64,000 nucleotides of DNA from CBFHMJ01 sp965656875. GTDB lineage: Bacteria > Pseudomonadota > Gammaproteobacteria > Enterobacterales > Alteromonadaceae. The position numbers and the translations under genes are program-made. The stretch covers positions 62,001 to 126,000 of the forward strand of contig CBFHMJ010000048.1 of assembly GCA_965656875.1 (NCBI GenBank), written 5' to 3'. This document shows positions 50,530-58,485 of the stretch, piece after piece (the first letter of the stretch is position 1; each line of letters opens with the position of its first letter). Below the pieces are notes generated by a model that saw only the letters and a list, made by a program, of their open reading frames with translations, did no database searches and was not told the origin of the DNA.

Positions 50530-51675
50530 TTAAATCAACTTTTTGTAAATGGATAGTGCGCTGTTTACTTCGCCTGATTGCTCCTGAGCGGAAGCCAGTG
50601 CGAGTAAATCTTGTCTGGATGCCTGATAGTTAGATTCATCCTGCATTGCGCTTTTCAGTGCTTTTTTTGCCAGGTCGTAATCGCGACGTTGAAGTGCAAG
50701 ATGCCCCATCAGGCTCAATAATACCGGATTTGAATCATCTTTCTTCAGCTGTTTCTGTACGAAGCCTGCCAGTTGTTCATTCTGGGCAAGGTGTAGGGAT
50801 TTAATCACGTCAGCAACGGACTCAGCTCCCTGTTTTTTGACTTGATTGAGCAATAACGCCGATGCTTTATCGCTTTGGCCGGTAGCTGCTAATGAACGAA
50901 TCCAGGCATTCACTACATGCGCGCGTTTTTTAATCTTTCCTGGCAGGGTTTTCCATGCCGCTTCTGCGGACTCTGGAGACTGGCGAGATGCAAGAGTTTC
51001 AAAGTGGTGTTGATACCAGTTTGCTTCTTTTTCTTTGAATTGTTCAATCGTCAGAATGCGTCTTTTCTCCAGTTGAGGTAGTAAGCTAACTAATGAACTC
51101 CAACTTTCATTTGCTTCCAGCGCTTCTGTATAACGTGCTAACAGTTGATCATCTTGCTTGTTGTCATGCCATGCCTGTTCGATAGTTGTTAATGCTGAAG
51201 CTGGCTCTTTATCAAGTTGCCACTGGCTTTTGATCGTTGCGGCAACATCTGCACGGCTAATTTTTGGCAGGTTATCGAGTAATGCCGCTTCATCATTCAA
51301 TTTACTGTGACACGCAGCAATTAATACGTGTTTAGCTTCCTTGTAGTCGCTATGTTTTAATGAACGAGTCAGCGCATCGCTGGCTTGCTTCCAGTCTCCT
51401 AACGCAAATGCCTCTATGCCGGTTTCAAACGATTTCCGATGTTTACGGCCCGTAAAACTGGATAATGAAGATTTGATTGAAAAGGTTTTCAATAATAACC
51501 AGCGTAGCGCCACTAGCGCGGCAATTGCACCAGTCAATATGATGAAAAAACCGGCCAGACTGGATTCCAGTACATAACCTTTCCAGTTAAATACAACGTA
51601 GCCCGGATCTTCTAACGACACTGTCAGCGTCAGAGCGACGACCAACAGAATGAAAAAGATAAAAAATCGTATCAT
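50530..51675 (-). CDS. hemY: HemY, inner-membrane TPR protein of the hem operon
   Basis: It has 381 residues: two N-terminal membrane helices (RFFIFFILLVVALTLTVSL and FIILTGAIAALVALRWLLL), the conserved VFNWKGYVLESSL between them, and TPR-type helices to the C-terminus. Its role in haem biosynthesis is not settled. It shares a base with the hemX stop (overlap at 51675). Confidence 0.92.
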   Translation of the reverse strand: MIRFFIFFILLVVALTLTVSLEDPGYVVFNWKGYVLESSLAGFFIILTGAIAALVALRWLLLKTFSIKSSLSSFTGRKHRKSFETGIEAFALGDWKQASDALTRSLKHSDYKEAKHVLIAACHSKLNDEAALLDNLPKISRADVAATIKSQWQLDKEPASALTTIEQAWHDNKQDDQLLARYTEALEANESWSSLVSLLPQLEKRRILTIEQFKEKEANWYQHHFETLASRQSPESAEAAWKTLPGKIKKRAHVVNAWIRSLAATGQSDKASALLLNQVKKQGAESVADVIKSLHLAQNEQLAGFVQKQLKKDDSNPVLLSLMGHLALQRRDYDLAKKALKSAMQDESNYQASRQDLLALASAQEQSGEVNSALSIYKKLI

Positions 51676-52964
51676 CAGATTTCTCCATCCTGATTCATCG
51701 TGGCTTGTTCTTTCTCTGGTGGTGTTTGTTCCACAGGAAGTGTTTCTGCAACCGGGTTCAACGTTTTATTCAGGGAATTAAGTTGCTGATTAATGGCGGA
51801 CAAACTTTTTAGGTTACCAGGCAGGCTGACCGTCACGTTCAAGGCTTTCAGATCTTTTAGTGTGGCAAGTGCTGCACTAATTTGCGGATCATTTTCCTGG
51901 CTAAGCCATTGTGTTATCCATTGCTCACTGTTTGCTATCGCACGGTTAAAGACGGTTTGGTCGTGTTTCAGTACGGCTAACTGAGCCTGTAGGAGTTGCA
52001 AACGTAGATTGGATTTTACATACCACTGTTGTTCTGGTGCCAGCAGTGGCTCAACGTTACCTTCATAGTGACGAATTCTGAACAGACCGCCGACCCAGTT
52101 AGATACGGTATTCCACATTCTTTCGTAAAACGGCGATTGTTCAGATGTATTTGGACTGATGATTTCTGGCTGTTGTTTGATGTGGCTGGCAAACGGTAAG
52201 CTATCAAGACCTGCCAATAAGCCATCTAATACCAGCCATGCATCTTTGCTGGCATCTGGTTTCAGACCTTTTAGCAATGCAATATCACCGGCTATCAGTT
52301 TTCTTAAAGGAAGCAATGCCGCATCATTCAATCGTGCAAGACGTTTGTCGCCGTCTGCAAGTAGGGCGATTGCTGATTTCACATCTTGTTCCAGCCAAAG
52401 TTTTTGACCCGCCAGCGTAACGAGGTGATGTGCTTCCATCAGACCCCATTGATCGGCTTGTTTTTCAGGTGTTTGTCTGAGCTGTTGTGCCAGCGTATCA
52501 ATCTGGCTGGTTAGCGTGTGTTGATTATCCGCAAGCTGCTTATAAATTTGCTGTTGTTCAGACTGGGAATTTTTAAGCGCTGAGACCTGACTGGTTGTCT
52601 GATTTGATGTTGCTGACTGTCTGGATTGAGCCTGAGACAACTGAGCAAACTGCTGATTCACTGATTTCAGTTGTTGTTGACCGGTATAAGCGAGGAAGCC
52701 CGCGCCACCAGCGGCGGCTAATGAAAGCAACACGCCAGAGATAATCAGGAATTTGTAGCCGCCGGAAATGGATGCTTTTCCAGCACTTTTGCTCGGTTTT
52801 GATGACGTTTGTCGGTGAGATTTAGCAGGCTCTTCCTTTTTTGGTGTCGGTTCCTGCTGCACGGCTGGTGTTTCAGTTTTTTCAGTCTTAGTTGTCGATG
52901 ATACCTGGTTGGTTTCACCGTTGTTTTCTTCTCCGTCTGGAGTGTTAGTTTGAATGTCCGTCAT
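51675..52964 (-). CDS. hemX: HemX, membrane protein of the hem operon (uroporphyrinogen-III C-methyltransferase-like name)
   Basis: It has 429 residues from the ATG at 52964. A disordered, charged N-terminus (about 1-65) precedes one membrane helix (KFLIISGVLLSLAAAGGAGF), a Gln-rich coiled coil and a periplasmic domain with WGLMEAHHLVTLAGQKLWLE, typical of HemX. Despite the historical name no SAM-binding motif is seen. It overlaps hemD by 20 bp. Confidence 0.92.
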   Translation of the reverse strand: MTDIQTNTPDGEENNGETNQVSSTTKTEKTETPAVQQEPTPKKEEPAKSHRQTSSKPSKSAGKASISGGYKFLIISGVLLSLAAAGGAGFLAYTGQQQLKSVNQQFAQLSQAQSRQSATSNQTTSQVSALKNSQSEQQQIYKQLADNQHTLTSQIDTLAQQLRQTPEKQADQWGLMEAHHLVTLAGQKLWLEQDVKSAIALLADGDKRLARLNDAALLPLRKLIAGDIALLKGLKPDASKDAWLVLDGLLAGLDSLPFASHIKQQPEIISPNTSEQSPFYERMWNTVSNWVGGLFRIRHYEGNVEPLLAPEQQWYVKSNLRLQLLQAQLAVLKHDQTVFNRAIANSEQWITQWLSQENDPQISAALATLKDLKALNVTVSLPGNLKSLSAINQQLNSLNKTLNPVAETLPVEQTPPEKEQATMNQDGEI

Positions 52965-53721
52965 GGGAATTACCAATCAAAAGATTAACTTGCTGTAAAA
53001 TGGCTTCATCACTGGCTCCCTGAGCCACTGAAATGTTGTTATCACGAATGCCTTGCTGCATTGCTTCATTGGCAATGCGCTGGCTGGCGACAATCCAATA
53101 GTAGTTGTCTGGTGCTGACTTGTCGTCGGATCGCAATACTCTGAGCATAATTGTTAATAACTCAACACTGGTGACAACAATACAGTTTATATTCAAAGAT
53201 TTCCACTGGTCTAACCAGATGTGTTCTTGTCCGGTTATGGGCATGCGCTGGTAGGCTGCAATATAGTGTACTGATGCGCCCCGCTGTTTTAAGGTGTCGG
53301 CGAGTAACTCTCGGCCATTGGTGCCTCTGAATATCGCAATACGCTGATTACTGATTTGTTGTAAGCAGGGTAATGACAACATGCCTTCGGTGTTTTCGGG
53401 GGTGGGTGTAATGACCGATGTATCTAACCAGGCGGCTAATGCACTGGCCGTGGACTGGCCGACAGCTACCAATGTTGATTGTTTGAGTGACGTAGCCAGT
53501 GCTGGCGTATGTGTGCGGCAGAAATCGACAGCGTAACGACTGACAAAAATGTTGATGTCATTACATTTAGATTGGGAGAGTTGAGTGTTGAGATTATCCA
53601 GATCAGGGCCGGGCAATAGTTCGATAAGCGGCTGGTGGTGCAGGGTGGCGACTTTATCCTGAAGTAATGTCATTAAACCGGCAGCGCGTCCTGCCGGTCG
53701 TGTAATCAACAGGTTTATCAC
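52945..53721 (-). CDS. hemD: Uroporphyrinogen-III synthase
   Basis: Closes and inverts hydroxymethylbilane to uroporphyrinogen III. The start chosen is GTG at 53721 (VINLLITRPAGRAAGL), 7 bp after the hemC stop; a longer frame reading back into hemC lacks the conserved start. It has 258 residues. ISRYAVDF-like and AVGQSTASAL motifs and the late TSVELLTIML are characteristic. HemD sequences diverge strongly, so context adds weight. Confidence 0.9.
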   Translation of the reverse strand: MINLLITRPAGRAAGLMTLLQDKVATLHHQPLIELLPGPDLDNLNTQLSQSKCNDINIFVSRYAVDFCRTHTPALATSLKQSTLVAVGQSTASALAAWLDTSVITPTPENTEGMLSLPCLQQISNQRIAIFRGTNGRELLADTLKQRGASVHYIAAYQRMPITGQEHIWLDQWKSLNINCIVVTSVELLTIMLRVLRSDDKSAPDNYYWIVASQRIANEAMQQGIRDNNISVAQGASDEAILQQVNLLIGNSHDGHSN

Positions 53722-53728
53722 CCGGGAA

Positions 53729-54661
53729 TTATCCTTTTGCGTATACGGCTGCAAGGATTGTATCTGCACCCTGGCTTAATAAAGAGTCGGCCAGTTTGAT
53801 GCCTAATTGTTCGGCATCTTCAACCGCGCCGGTAACTTCATCTCTGAGAATTATCGTGCCATCAGGTTTTCCGACCAGTCCTCGTAACCACAGTTGACCA
53901 TCCGTTAATTCGGCATAGGCACCAATTGGCACCTGACATCCGCCTTCCAGACGTTTGTTCATCGCTCTTTCTGCCAGAACTCGTTGGCGAGTTTCTTTGT
54001 GCTCAAGCGGTAACAGCAGTGATTTGATACGAGTGTCATCGCTTCGACATTCAATGCCCACTGCGCCTTGACCGTTTGCTGGTAGAGACACCGTTGTTTC
54101 AAGATAACTTGCGATACGCTCTGGCATCTCAAGTCGAATTAATCCGGCTGCGGCAAGAATGATGGCATCGTATTCACCATCATCCAGTTTCTTAAGGCGA
54201 GTATTAACGTTTCCGCGCAGATCTTTAATCGTTAAATCAGGACGCAACGCAGCTAGTTGCGCCTGACGACGTAAACTGGAAGTGCCAATGACCGAGCCTG
54301 CTGGAACATCATCCAGCGATTTATATGTATTTGAGACAAAAGCATCTCTGGGATCTTCACGTTTACAAATCGTATAAAGTTCCAGGCCATCTGGAAATTC
54401 TACCGGCACATCCTTCATTGAATGTACTGCTATATCCGCACGATCTTCTAACATGGCAGTTTCAAGTTCTTTTACGAACAATCCTTTACCGCCGACCTTT
54501 GCTAATGGCGTATCCAGGATCTTGTCACCCTTTGTTGTCATAGGGACTAATTCTACGACGATACCTGGGTGAGCTTCTTCTAAAGCTGCCTTTACATACT
54601 CAGCCTGCCAAAGCGCCAGCGCACTTTTACGGGTAGCAATTCGAACGGTTTGCGCAATCAT
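53729..54661 (-). CDS. hemC: Hydroxymethylbilane synthase (porphobilinogen deaminase)
   Basis: Polymerises four porphobilinogens on its dipyrromethane cofactor. It has 310 residues, with RIATRKSALALWQAEYV at the start, HSMKDVPVEFP, GTSSLRRQAQL and the cofactor Cys in MNKRLEGGCQVPIGA. It heads hemC-D-X-Y. E. coli has divergent cyaA upstream; here none is present. Confidence 0.97.
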   Translation of the reverse strand: MIAQTVRIATRKSALALWQAEYVKAALEEAHPGIVVELVPMTTKGDKILDTPLAKVGGKGLFVKELETAMLEDRADIAVHSMKDVPVEFPDGLELYTICKREDPRDAFVSNTYKSLDDVPAGSVIGTSSLRRQAQLAALRPDLTIKDLRGNVNTRLKKLDDGEYDAIILAAAGLIRLEMPERIASYLETTVSLPANGQGAVGIECRSDDTRIKSLLLPLEHKETRQRVLAERAMNKRLEGGCQVPIGAYAELTDGQLWLRGLVGKPDGTIILRDEVTGAVEDAEQLGIKLADSLLSQGADTILAAVYAKG

Positions 54662-55249
54662 ATCTGTTCTCTAACGTTTGTTATTGGCATTGATTCATTC
54701 AATGCCGGGAGCGGGGAATTCAGCTGTATTTATAGCGATAGCCTGAATGGTAGCAGAGGATGCATGAAATTGATTTTGGTATCAAATGAAAAACCCGGTT
54801 GTTTGATCGGTTTCAGGTTTTTAGTAAGTGAAACAGCGGAAAACTTTCCATTTTCTCGGGCTTATCTTTGTGTTTATTACTATTAATTAACTTATTTAAC
54901 TTTAATTGCTTGTGATACTTAATTCATGTGTGTAATGAATTAAATTCATAATCCGTTCGCTAAAATTAAGTTTTTCAATCGGGTAAATGCATTAAAAACA
55001 GTATATTGTAAAGATTTAGTGCTTTGAGGGGTACACAAGTGTGTTTTAGAATGATTCATACAGCTGTATCTTGAAAGGAACAAGAAATACTTTAAGTATG
55101 ACGTCTATGTGTGAAATGTTAAATTTTGGTTTGACATAATAATAACTTCTTTAAATAATGTGTTTGTTTTGCGTGGTCGGGTCGCAGTCCAGATCTGATC
55201 TGACATTTTATTTACATTTGGCGTTAGATTAAGAACGCAGAGGCCCAAC
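54662..55249. other. 588-bp gene-free region between hemC and the repeat-protein gene
   Basis: It must hold the hemC promoter (leftward) and the promoter of the 55.25-kb gene. No convincing ORF was seen. AAAAACC (54788 region) and GGTTTTT (54815 region) bracket a palindromic segment. The right part, from about 54880, is notably AT-rich. Confidence 0.5.
55131..55159 (+). promoter_or_regulatory. Strong sigma-70-like promoter before the GDGDEPP repeat gene
   Basis: Perfect -35 TTGACA (55131-55136), 17-bp spacer, and -10 AATAAT (55154-55159, five of six). The leader of about 85 bases contains GCGTT/AACGC arms (55221-55238) just before the AGAGG ribosome-binding site. Confidence 0.75.
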
Positions 55250-55609
55250 ATGAAAGTAAACAACACACAGGCGATTGATGCATTTAATCGTTTGGCAGAA
55301 AGGCAGTCATCAGCAGCAGAAACTGAAAAGCAGGCTGGACCTTTCGGATTCGTCGCTGATCAGGTTGAGATTTCATCTCAGGCTCGAGCTCAGTTAAGCA
55401 GTGGACCTGGGACGCAGGCTGGAGATGGTGATGAACCACCACAAGCGAGAATTGATGCTGGCGATGGAGATGAGCCGCCTTTGTTGAGGGCTGATGCGGG
55501 TGATGGCGACGAGCCTCCGGTTGTTACACAGGATGCTGGAGATGGTGACGAACCGCCACAATTACGACGTGATGCGGGTGATGGCGATGAGCCTCCTGGT
55601 ACGCATTAA
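55250..55609 (+). CDS. Hypothetical protein with five 13-residue GDGDEPP repeats
   Basis: Not recognised. It has 119 residues and starts at an ATG with AGAGG 6 bp upstream. Residues 1-55 are polar and helical, with VADQVEISSQARAQL, a motif like that in FlgM-type and other small motility-associated proteins. From residue 56 to the end, the unit (D/Q)AGDGDEPP recurs at residues 56, 69, 82, 95 and 108, an exact 13-residue period with variable linkers such as QARID, LLRAD and VVTQD. No signal peptide or membrane helix is present. The repeats are strongly acidic; spaced Asp residues could bind Ca2+ (inference). It is followed within 21 bp by two small membrane proteins. Confidence 0.85.
   Translation: MKVNNTQAIDAFNRLAERQSSAAETEKQAGPFGFVADQVEISSQARAQLSSGPGTQAGDGDEPPQARIDAGDGDEPPLLRADAGDGDEPPVVTQDAGDGDEPPQLRRDAGDGDEPPGTH
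55415..55597 (+). repeat. 39-bp in-frame tandem repeats encoding AGDGDEPP units
   Basis: Five units with a constant 39-bp period. The amino-acid core is invariant while the codons differ freely (Gly as GGA, GGC, GGT; Asp as GAT, GAC; Pro as CCA, CCG, CCT). Confidence 0.9.
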
Positions 55610-55630
55610 TTATTAATTGGACTGACAGCG

Positions 55631-56122
55631 ATGATTCTCCAGTTTGCTTTTGTTATTTGTGCGACATTTTTGTTCGTCGCCTCAACACTGGCAGGTAAGC
55701 GATGCCTGAGTTTTACACTGACATCGCTGACAATTATGGCTGTTGGTTTTATTTATCTTTGCCTGAAGACACTTCAGGTAGAGCTGATTCCCGAATATCG
55801 AGGAATCATTTTGTATAGCTGGTATGTCATTGTGATTACGACCAGCTTTCTGACTATTTGGGGGACTAACCAGTTACACGCCAGTTTTGGTATTGAACTG
55901 AGCTGGCTGGCTAATACCTCAAATGTTTACCACTTTGTGGGTTGTTGTGTGGAGTTTTCCCGGTTTATGGATCGTATTGTGCTCGAGACAGATGTGTTGG
56001 GTACTTTTTATCGATACTGGGGGAAAATAAGCTTGTCGGCGATTTCTGTGTTGATCCTGACGCAGGCCATCGTGGTGTTATGGAAATATCGCCGAAATCC
56101 GTTTGTTATGCCGGAGTCATGA
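55631..56122 (+). CDS. Hypothetical membrane protein, four predicted helices
   Basis: Not recognised. It has 163 residues. Hydrophobic segments are near residues 2-20, 29-48, 58-77 and 130-150 (LSAISVLILTQAIVVLW); there is a loop with FGIELSWLANTSNVYHF and CCVEFSRFMDRIV between the third and fourth. The C-terminus is short and basic (KYRRNPFVMPES). It starts 21 bp after the repeat gene and its TGA overlaps the next ATG (ATGA), so the three genes are likely one operon. Confidence 0.7.
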   Translation: MILQFAFVICATFLFVASTLAGKRCLSFTLTSLTIMAVGFIYLCLKTLQVELIPEYRGIILYSWYVIVITTSFLTIWGTNQLHASFGIELSWLANTSNVYHFVGCCVEFSRFMDRIVLETDVLGTFYRYWGKISLSAISVLILTQAIVVLWKYRRNPFVMPES

Positions 56123-56481
56123 TGATTGATGTTGTAATTTCACTGGTTTGTCTGATGTTTATTGTGCTGGCGGGTCGGGAATGCTTTGTGGGTCGAAATC
56201 TGAAAATGCCTGTGGATCTAAAAGCAGAAGATAAATTTCAGGCGGAAATATATGATGCGGCGGTCAAATTACTGCTATCCAGTGAGCAAAATGATTTGTA
56301 CTACAGCCCGGAGAAGTTAACGACGAAACAGCGCACTGAAAATGACATTCGCTGGCGTAATCGACGTCAACGTTTACTGAGATTACTCAGAGACTCTGGC
56401 AATTTGCCTCAGAGACCACCCAGTCACCTCGCTGAATACGACATAAAGTGGAAAAAGCATCGCGCTCATTTTACAGAGTAA
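56119..56481 (+). CDS. Hypothetical single-pass membrane protein with Arg-rich tail
   Basis: Not recognised. It has 120 residues from the ATG at 56119, which overlaps the upstream stop by 4 bp. One N-terminal membrane helix (MIDVVISLVCLMFIVLAGRE) is followed by a hydrophilic cytoplasmic or periplasmic domain with RWRNRRQRLLRLLRDSG and a His/Lys tail. A longer frame exists upstream but lies inside the previous gene. It is last in the 55.25-56.48 kb unit. Confidence 0.65.
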   Translation: MMIDVVISLVCLMFIVLAGRECFVGRNLKMPVDLKAEDKFQAEIYDAAVKLLLSSEQNDLYYSPEKLTTKQRTENDIRWRNRRQRLLRLLRDSGNLPQRPPSHLAEYDIKWKKHRAHFTE

Positions 56482-56558
56482 TTGGAGCGCTCACTGAATC
56501 ACATCCGAATCACTCTACCTCAGGGACGAACTGGCGTAAGCCATTGTATGGATATAAA

Positions 56559-56590
56559 AAGGCGGCAATACCCGAAGGTAAAGCCGCCTT
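56559..56590 (-). terminator. Rho-independent terminator after the diheme lipoprotein gene
   Basis: AAGGCGGC and GCCGCCTT (outer arms) and TACC/GGTA (inner arms, CGAA loop) form a strong stem; the minus strand then reads TTTTT. It lies 33 bp after the minus-strand stop at 56623 and may also stop the converging three-gene unit. Confidence 0.85.
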
Positions 56591-56622
56591 GCCTCCAACA
56601 ACAACTGGTACGTGTTCACTGC

Positions 56623-58296
56623 TTATCTGGGTTGCTCCGTTTTATCCCAGTTCAATCGTAAATCCCATTGATAGCGATGCTCAGGCAGGAGTGGCTTTTG
56701 CGTTTCATCCACTTCTTTATGAACATTAGTTGCTTCGCTCAATACGGCATCTCGACCAAAGATATAGCTCTGTTCTTTAACGATGGCGTGATAAGCCTTG
56801 TTCAGATCCAGTGCTCGCCGTGATGAGGGGGTAATTAATTCATAAATACTGGCGACTTTGTTAACTGCATCCAGATTGACTTTGCCGCTTTCGTCAAACC
56901 ACCGAGTCTTCATTTCTGTATTCTGACGGAATTCATCACCGCCATTAGTGCGTGCCATGTAGGTCGCATATTCGCCAGCCGTTTCATTAATATTAGGCAC
57001 ATCAGTGATGGCTTTCAGATTGATGTAACCCCAGCCATCAGCACCGGCAACTTTGCGAGGGAAAGAGAATGTCTGGTCGATGGTTGAACCAATGGATTTA
57101 TGGCAACCATTACAAAAGGCTAGTTCCTGGTGCTCCTGTTGGCGTAGCTCTCCTTGCGTATCTTCAATCCAGGCATTAATGGTCCAGCCAAAATTATTCG
57201 CGATACCTTCTTTTCCGTGAGAAATTGTTTTCGGTAGATTCTCGAAATGCTTTTCTTTTTGCTCCTGGTAGTAAAACGCCTTTAAATTATTCTGATCTTT
57301 GAAGAAGTGTTTTTTCATATAACGGACTTCTTTCATCCGTTCTGCATTGTAGATACTGCCATCATCATTGACGCCGACATAACGAACGGTGTGCAAGATT
57401 TCGGTGCCTTGCGGATAAAGCATGTGATAAAGCGCAACATCCGATGCATCGCCGACATAGTGAGAGCGACGCACCATTCGATCAACTTTATCGGATAATT
57501 TACCGTCTCCATTTAAATCGGTATTCAGTGCGACTTCTGATAAACCGGGGACTGATAATGCCTGAACGTCTTTGATGGCCATTTCTACCAGTGTCAGGTT
57601 GGCAAAGTAAGCATCTTCCACGTAATCCCCATTAATCTCTCTGAACGAGTTATCAAGTCGGATCATGACATCGCCTGTTGAGCCATTTGTTGGCCAGAAT
57701 GTGCCAGGGAAAGGTTTGTAATTGAATGCAACCCAATGTGAACCATCTTTTGCGATACCATTGGTTTCAAAGGCCTGGTCAGGTGTTGCCAGTTTATCGA
57801 TCACCGCAGCCTGATATTCAGGATGTTTTGCTGCCCAACGGCTGTAGTTATCTTGTTTAATGTAATCTTTAATAAAAGTGTCGGATGTGTTCTTGATCGA
57901 TTCACTACGGTTTTTAAACAGATTCTTCCAATGATTTGTCACCCCTTCATCAGAGAAGGCATATAGCCCCTGAAGATGGCCATCAAACATCATATTGGTG
58001 CGAGAAGTTTGATTCGGGTAAGTCTGGTGGCAGGTATAACAAGGATTATTAACGCTTTCCGTTTTGGTGTAACACTGAGGAGGAATGACAGACTCATAGT
58101 TGTAGATTTCATTAGCGGCCAGATAAGCGGCTGCGGGAATATCTTTACTGTTAGTTGTAGTGAGTTCAGCGGAATTATCCGATACGGTTGCTGCAAGCTT
58201 AGTTGTAGTTATGTTTTCGGCTGGTGAGCAAGCGGTTAAAGACAAACCTGTCAGAACAGGTAACAAGGCTTGAAGTAGTCGAGTGTGTTTGTTCAT
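56623..58296 (-). CDS. Diheme c-type cytochrome lipoprotein
   Basis: Not assigned to a named family. From the ATG at 58296 it has 557 residues, a lipobox (LSLTAC, Cys23) and two haem motifs: CYTCH (86-90) and CNGCH (395-399). NTDLNGDGKLSDKVDRM (258-274) is an EF-hand-like Ca2+ loop. The long distance between haems is unlike cytochrome c4. FNYKPFPGTFWPTNGSTGDVM is a conserved-looking motif of unknown role. It is probably an outer-membrane or periplasmic redox protein. The next gene upstream encodes another lipoprotein (PhoX-like), each with its own terminator. Confidence 0.82.
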   Translation of the reverse strand: MNKHTRLLQALLPVLTGLSLTACSPAENITTTKLAATVSDNSAELTTTNSKDIPAAAYLAANEIYNYESVIPPQCYTKTESVNNPCYTCHQTYPNQTSRTNMMFDGHLQGLYAFSDEGVTNHWKNLFKNRSESIKNTSDTFIKDYIKQDNYSRWAAKHPEYQAAVIDKLATPDQAFETNGIAKDGSHWVAFNYKPFPGTFWPTNGSTGDVMIRLDNSFREINGDYVEDAYFANLTLVEMAIKDVQALSVPGLSEVALNTDLNGDGKLSDKVDRMVRRSHYVGDASDVALYHMLYPQGTEILHTVRYVGVNDDGSIYNAERMKEVRYMKKHFFKDQNNLKAFYYQEQKEKHFENLPKTISHGKEGIANNFGWTINAWIEDTQGELRQQEHQELAFCNGCHKSIGSTIDQTFSFPRKVAGADGWGYINLKAITDVPNINETAGEYATYMARTNGGDEFRQNTEMKTRWFDESGKVNLDAVNKVASIYELITPSSRRALDLNKAYHAIVKEQSYIFGRDAVLSEATNVHKEVDETQKPLLPEHRYQWDLRLNWDKTEQPR

Positions 58297-58438
58297 GATA
58301 TATCCGAGCAATATCTTTGCGGTTCAGGCTATCAGGCCATCCTTACGTACCATTTTCTGCGTATTTATGCTTTTACGTAACGTGAGCATGGTGTAGTCAT
58401 GCGAAAGTTTGCTTCTGTTTGTTGTTGGTGGAAGAAGC

Positions 58439-58462
58439 AAAAAAGGGTGGCGTTAGCCACCC
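58439..58462 (-). terminator. Rho-independent terminator after the PhoX-like gene
   Basis: GGGTGGC-GTTA-GCCACCC is a perfect 7-bp stem; the minus-strand exit is TTTTTT. Confidence 0.92.
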
Positions 58463-58485
58463 CAAACATCGGTAGATGCAAATGA

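Noticed and set aside
54650..54886. A plus-strand ORF of 78 codons in the hemC upstream region
   Set aside because: It overlaps the hemC start, lacks a ribosome-binding site and shows no protein-like pattern.
55250..56481. Firm call of a RiPP biosynthesis cluster for the GDGDEPP repeats
   Set aside because: The repeat layout resembles multi-core precursors, but no ATP-grasp, radical SAM, YcaO, lanthipeptide synthetase or peptidase gene is adjacent.
56448..56729. A plus-strand protein of 93 codons after the three-gene unit
   Set aside because: It overlaps the terminator hairpin and the 3' end of the diheme lipoprotein gene, and has no ribosome-binding site or coding character.
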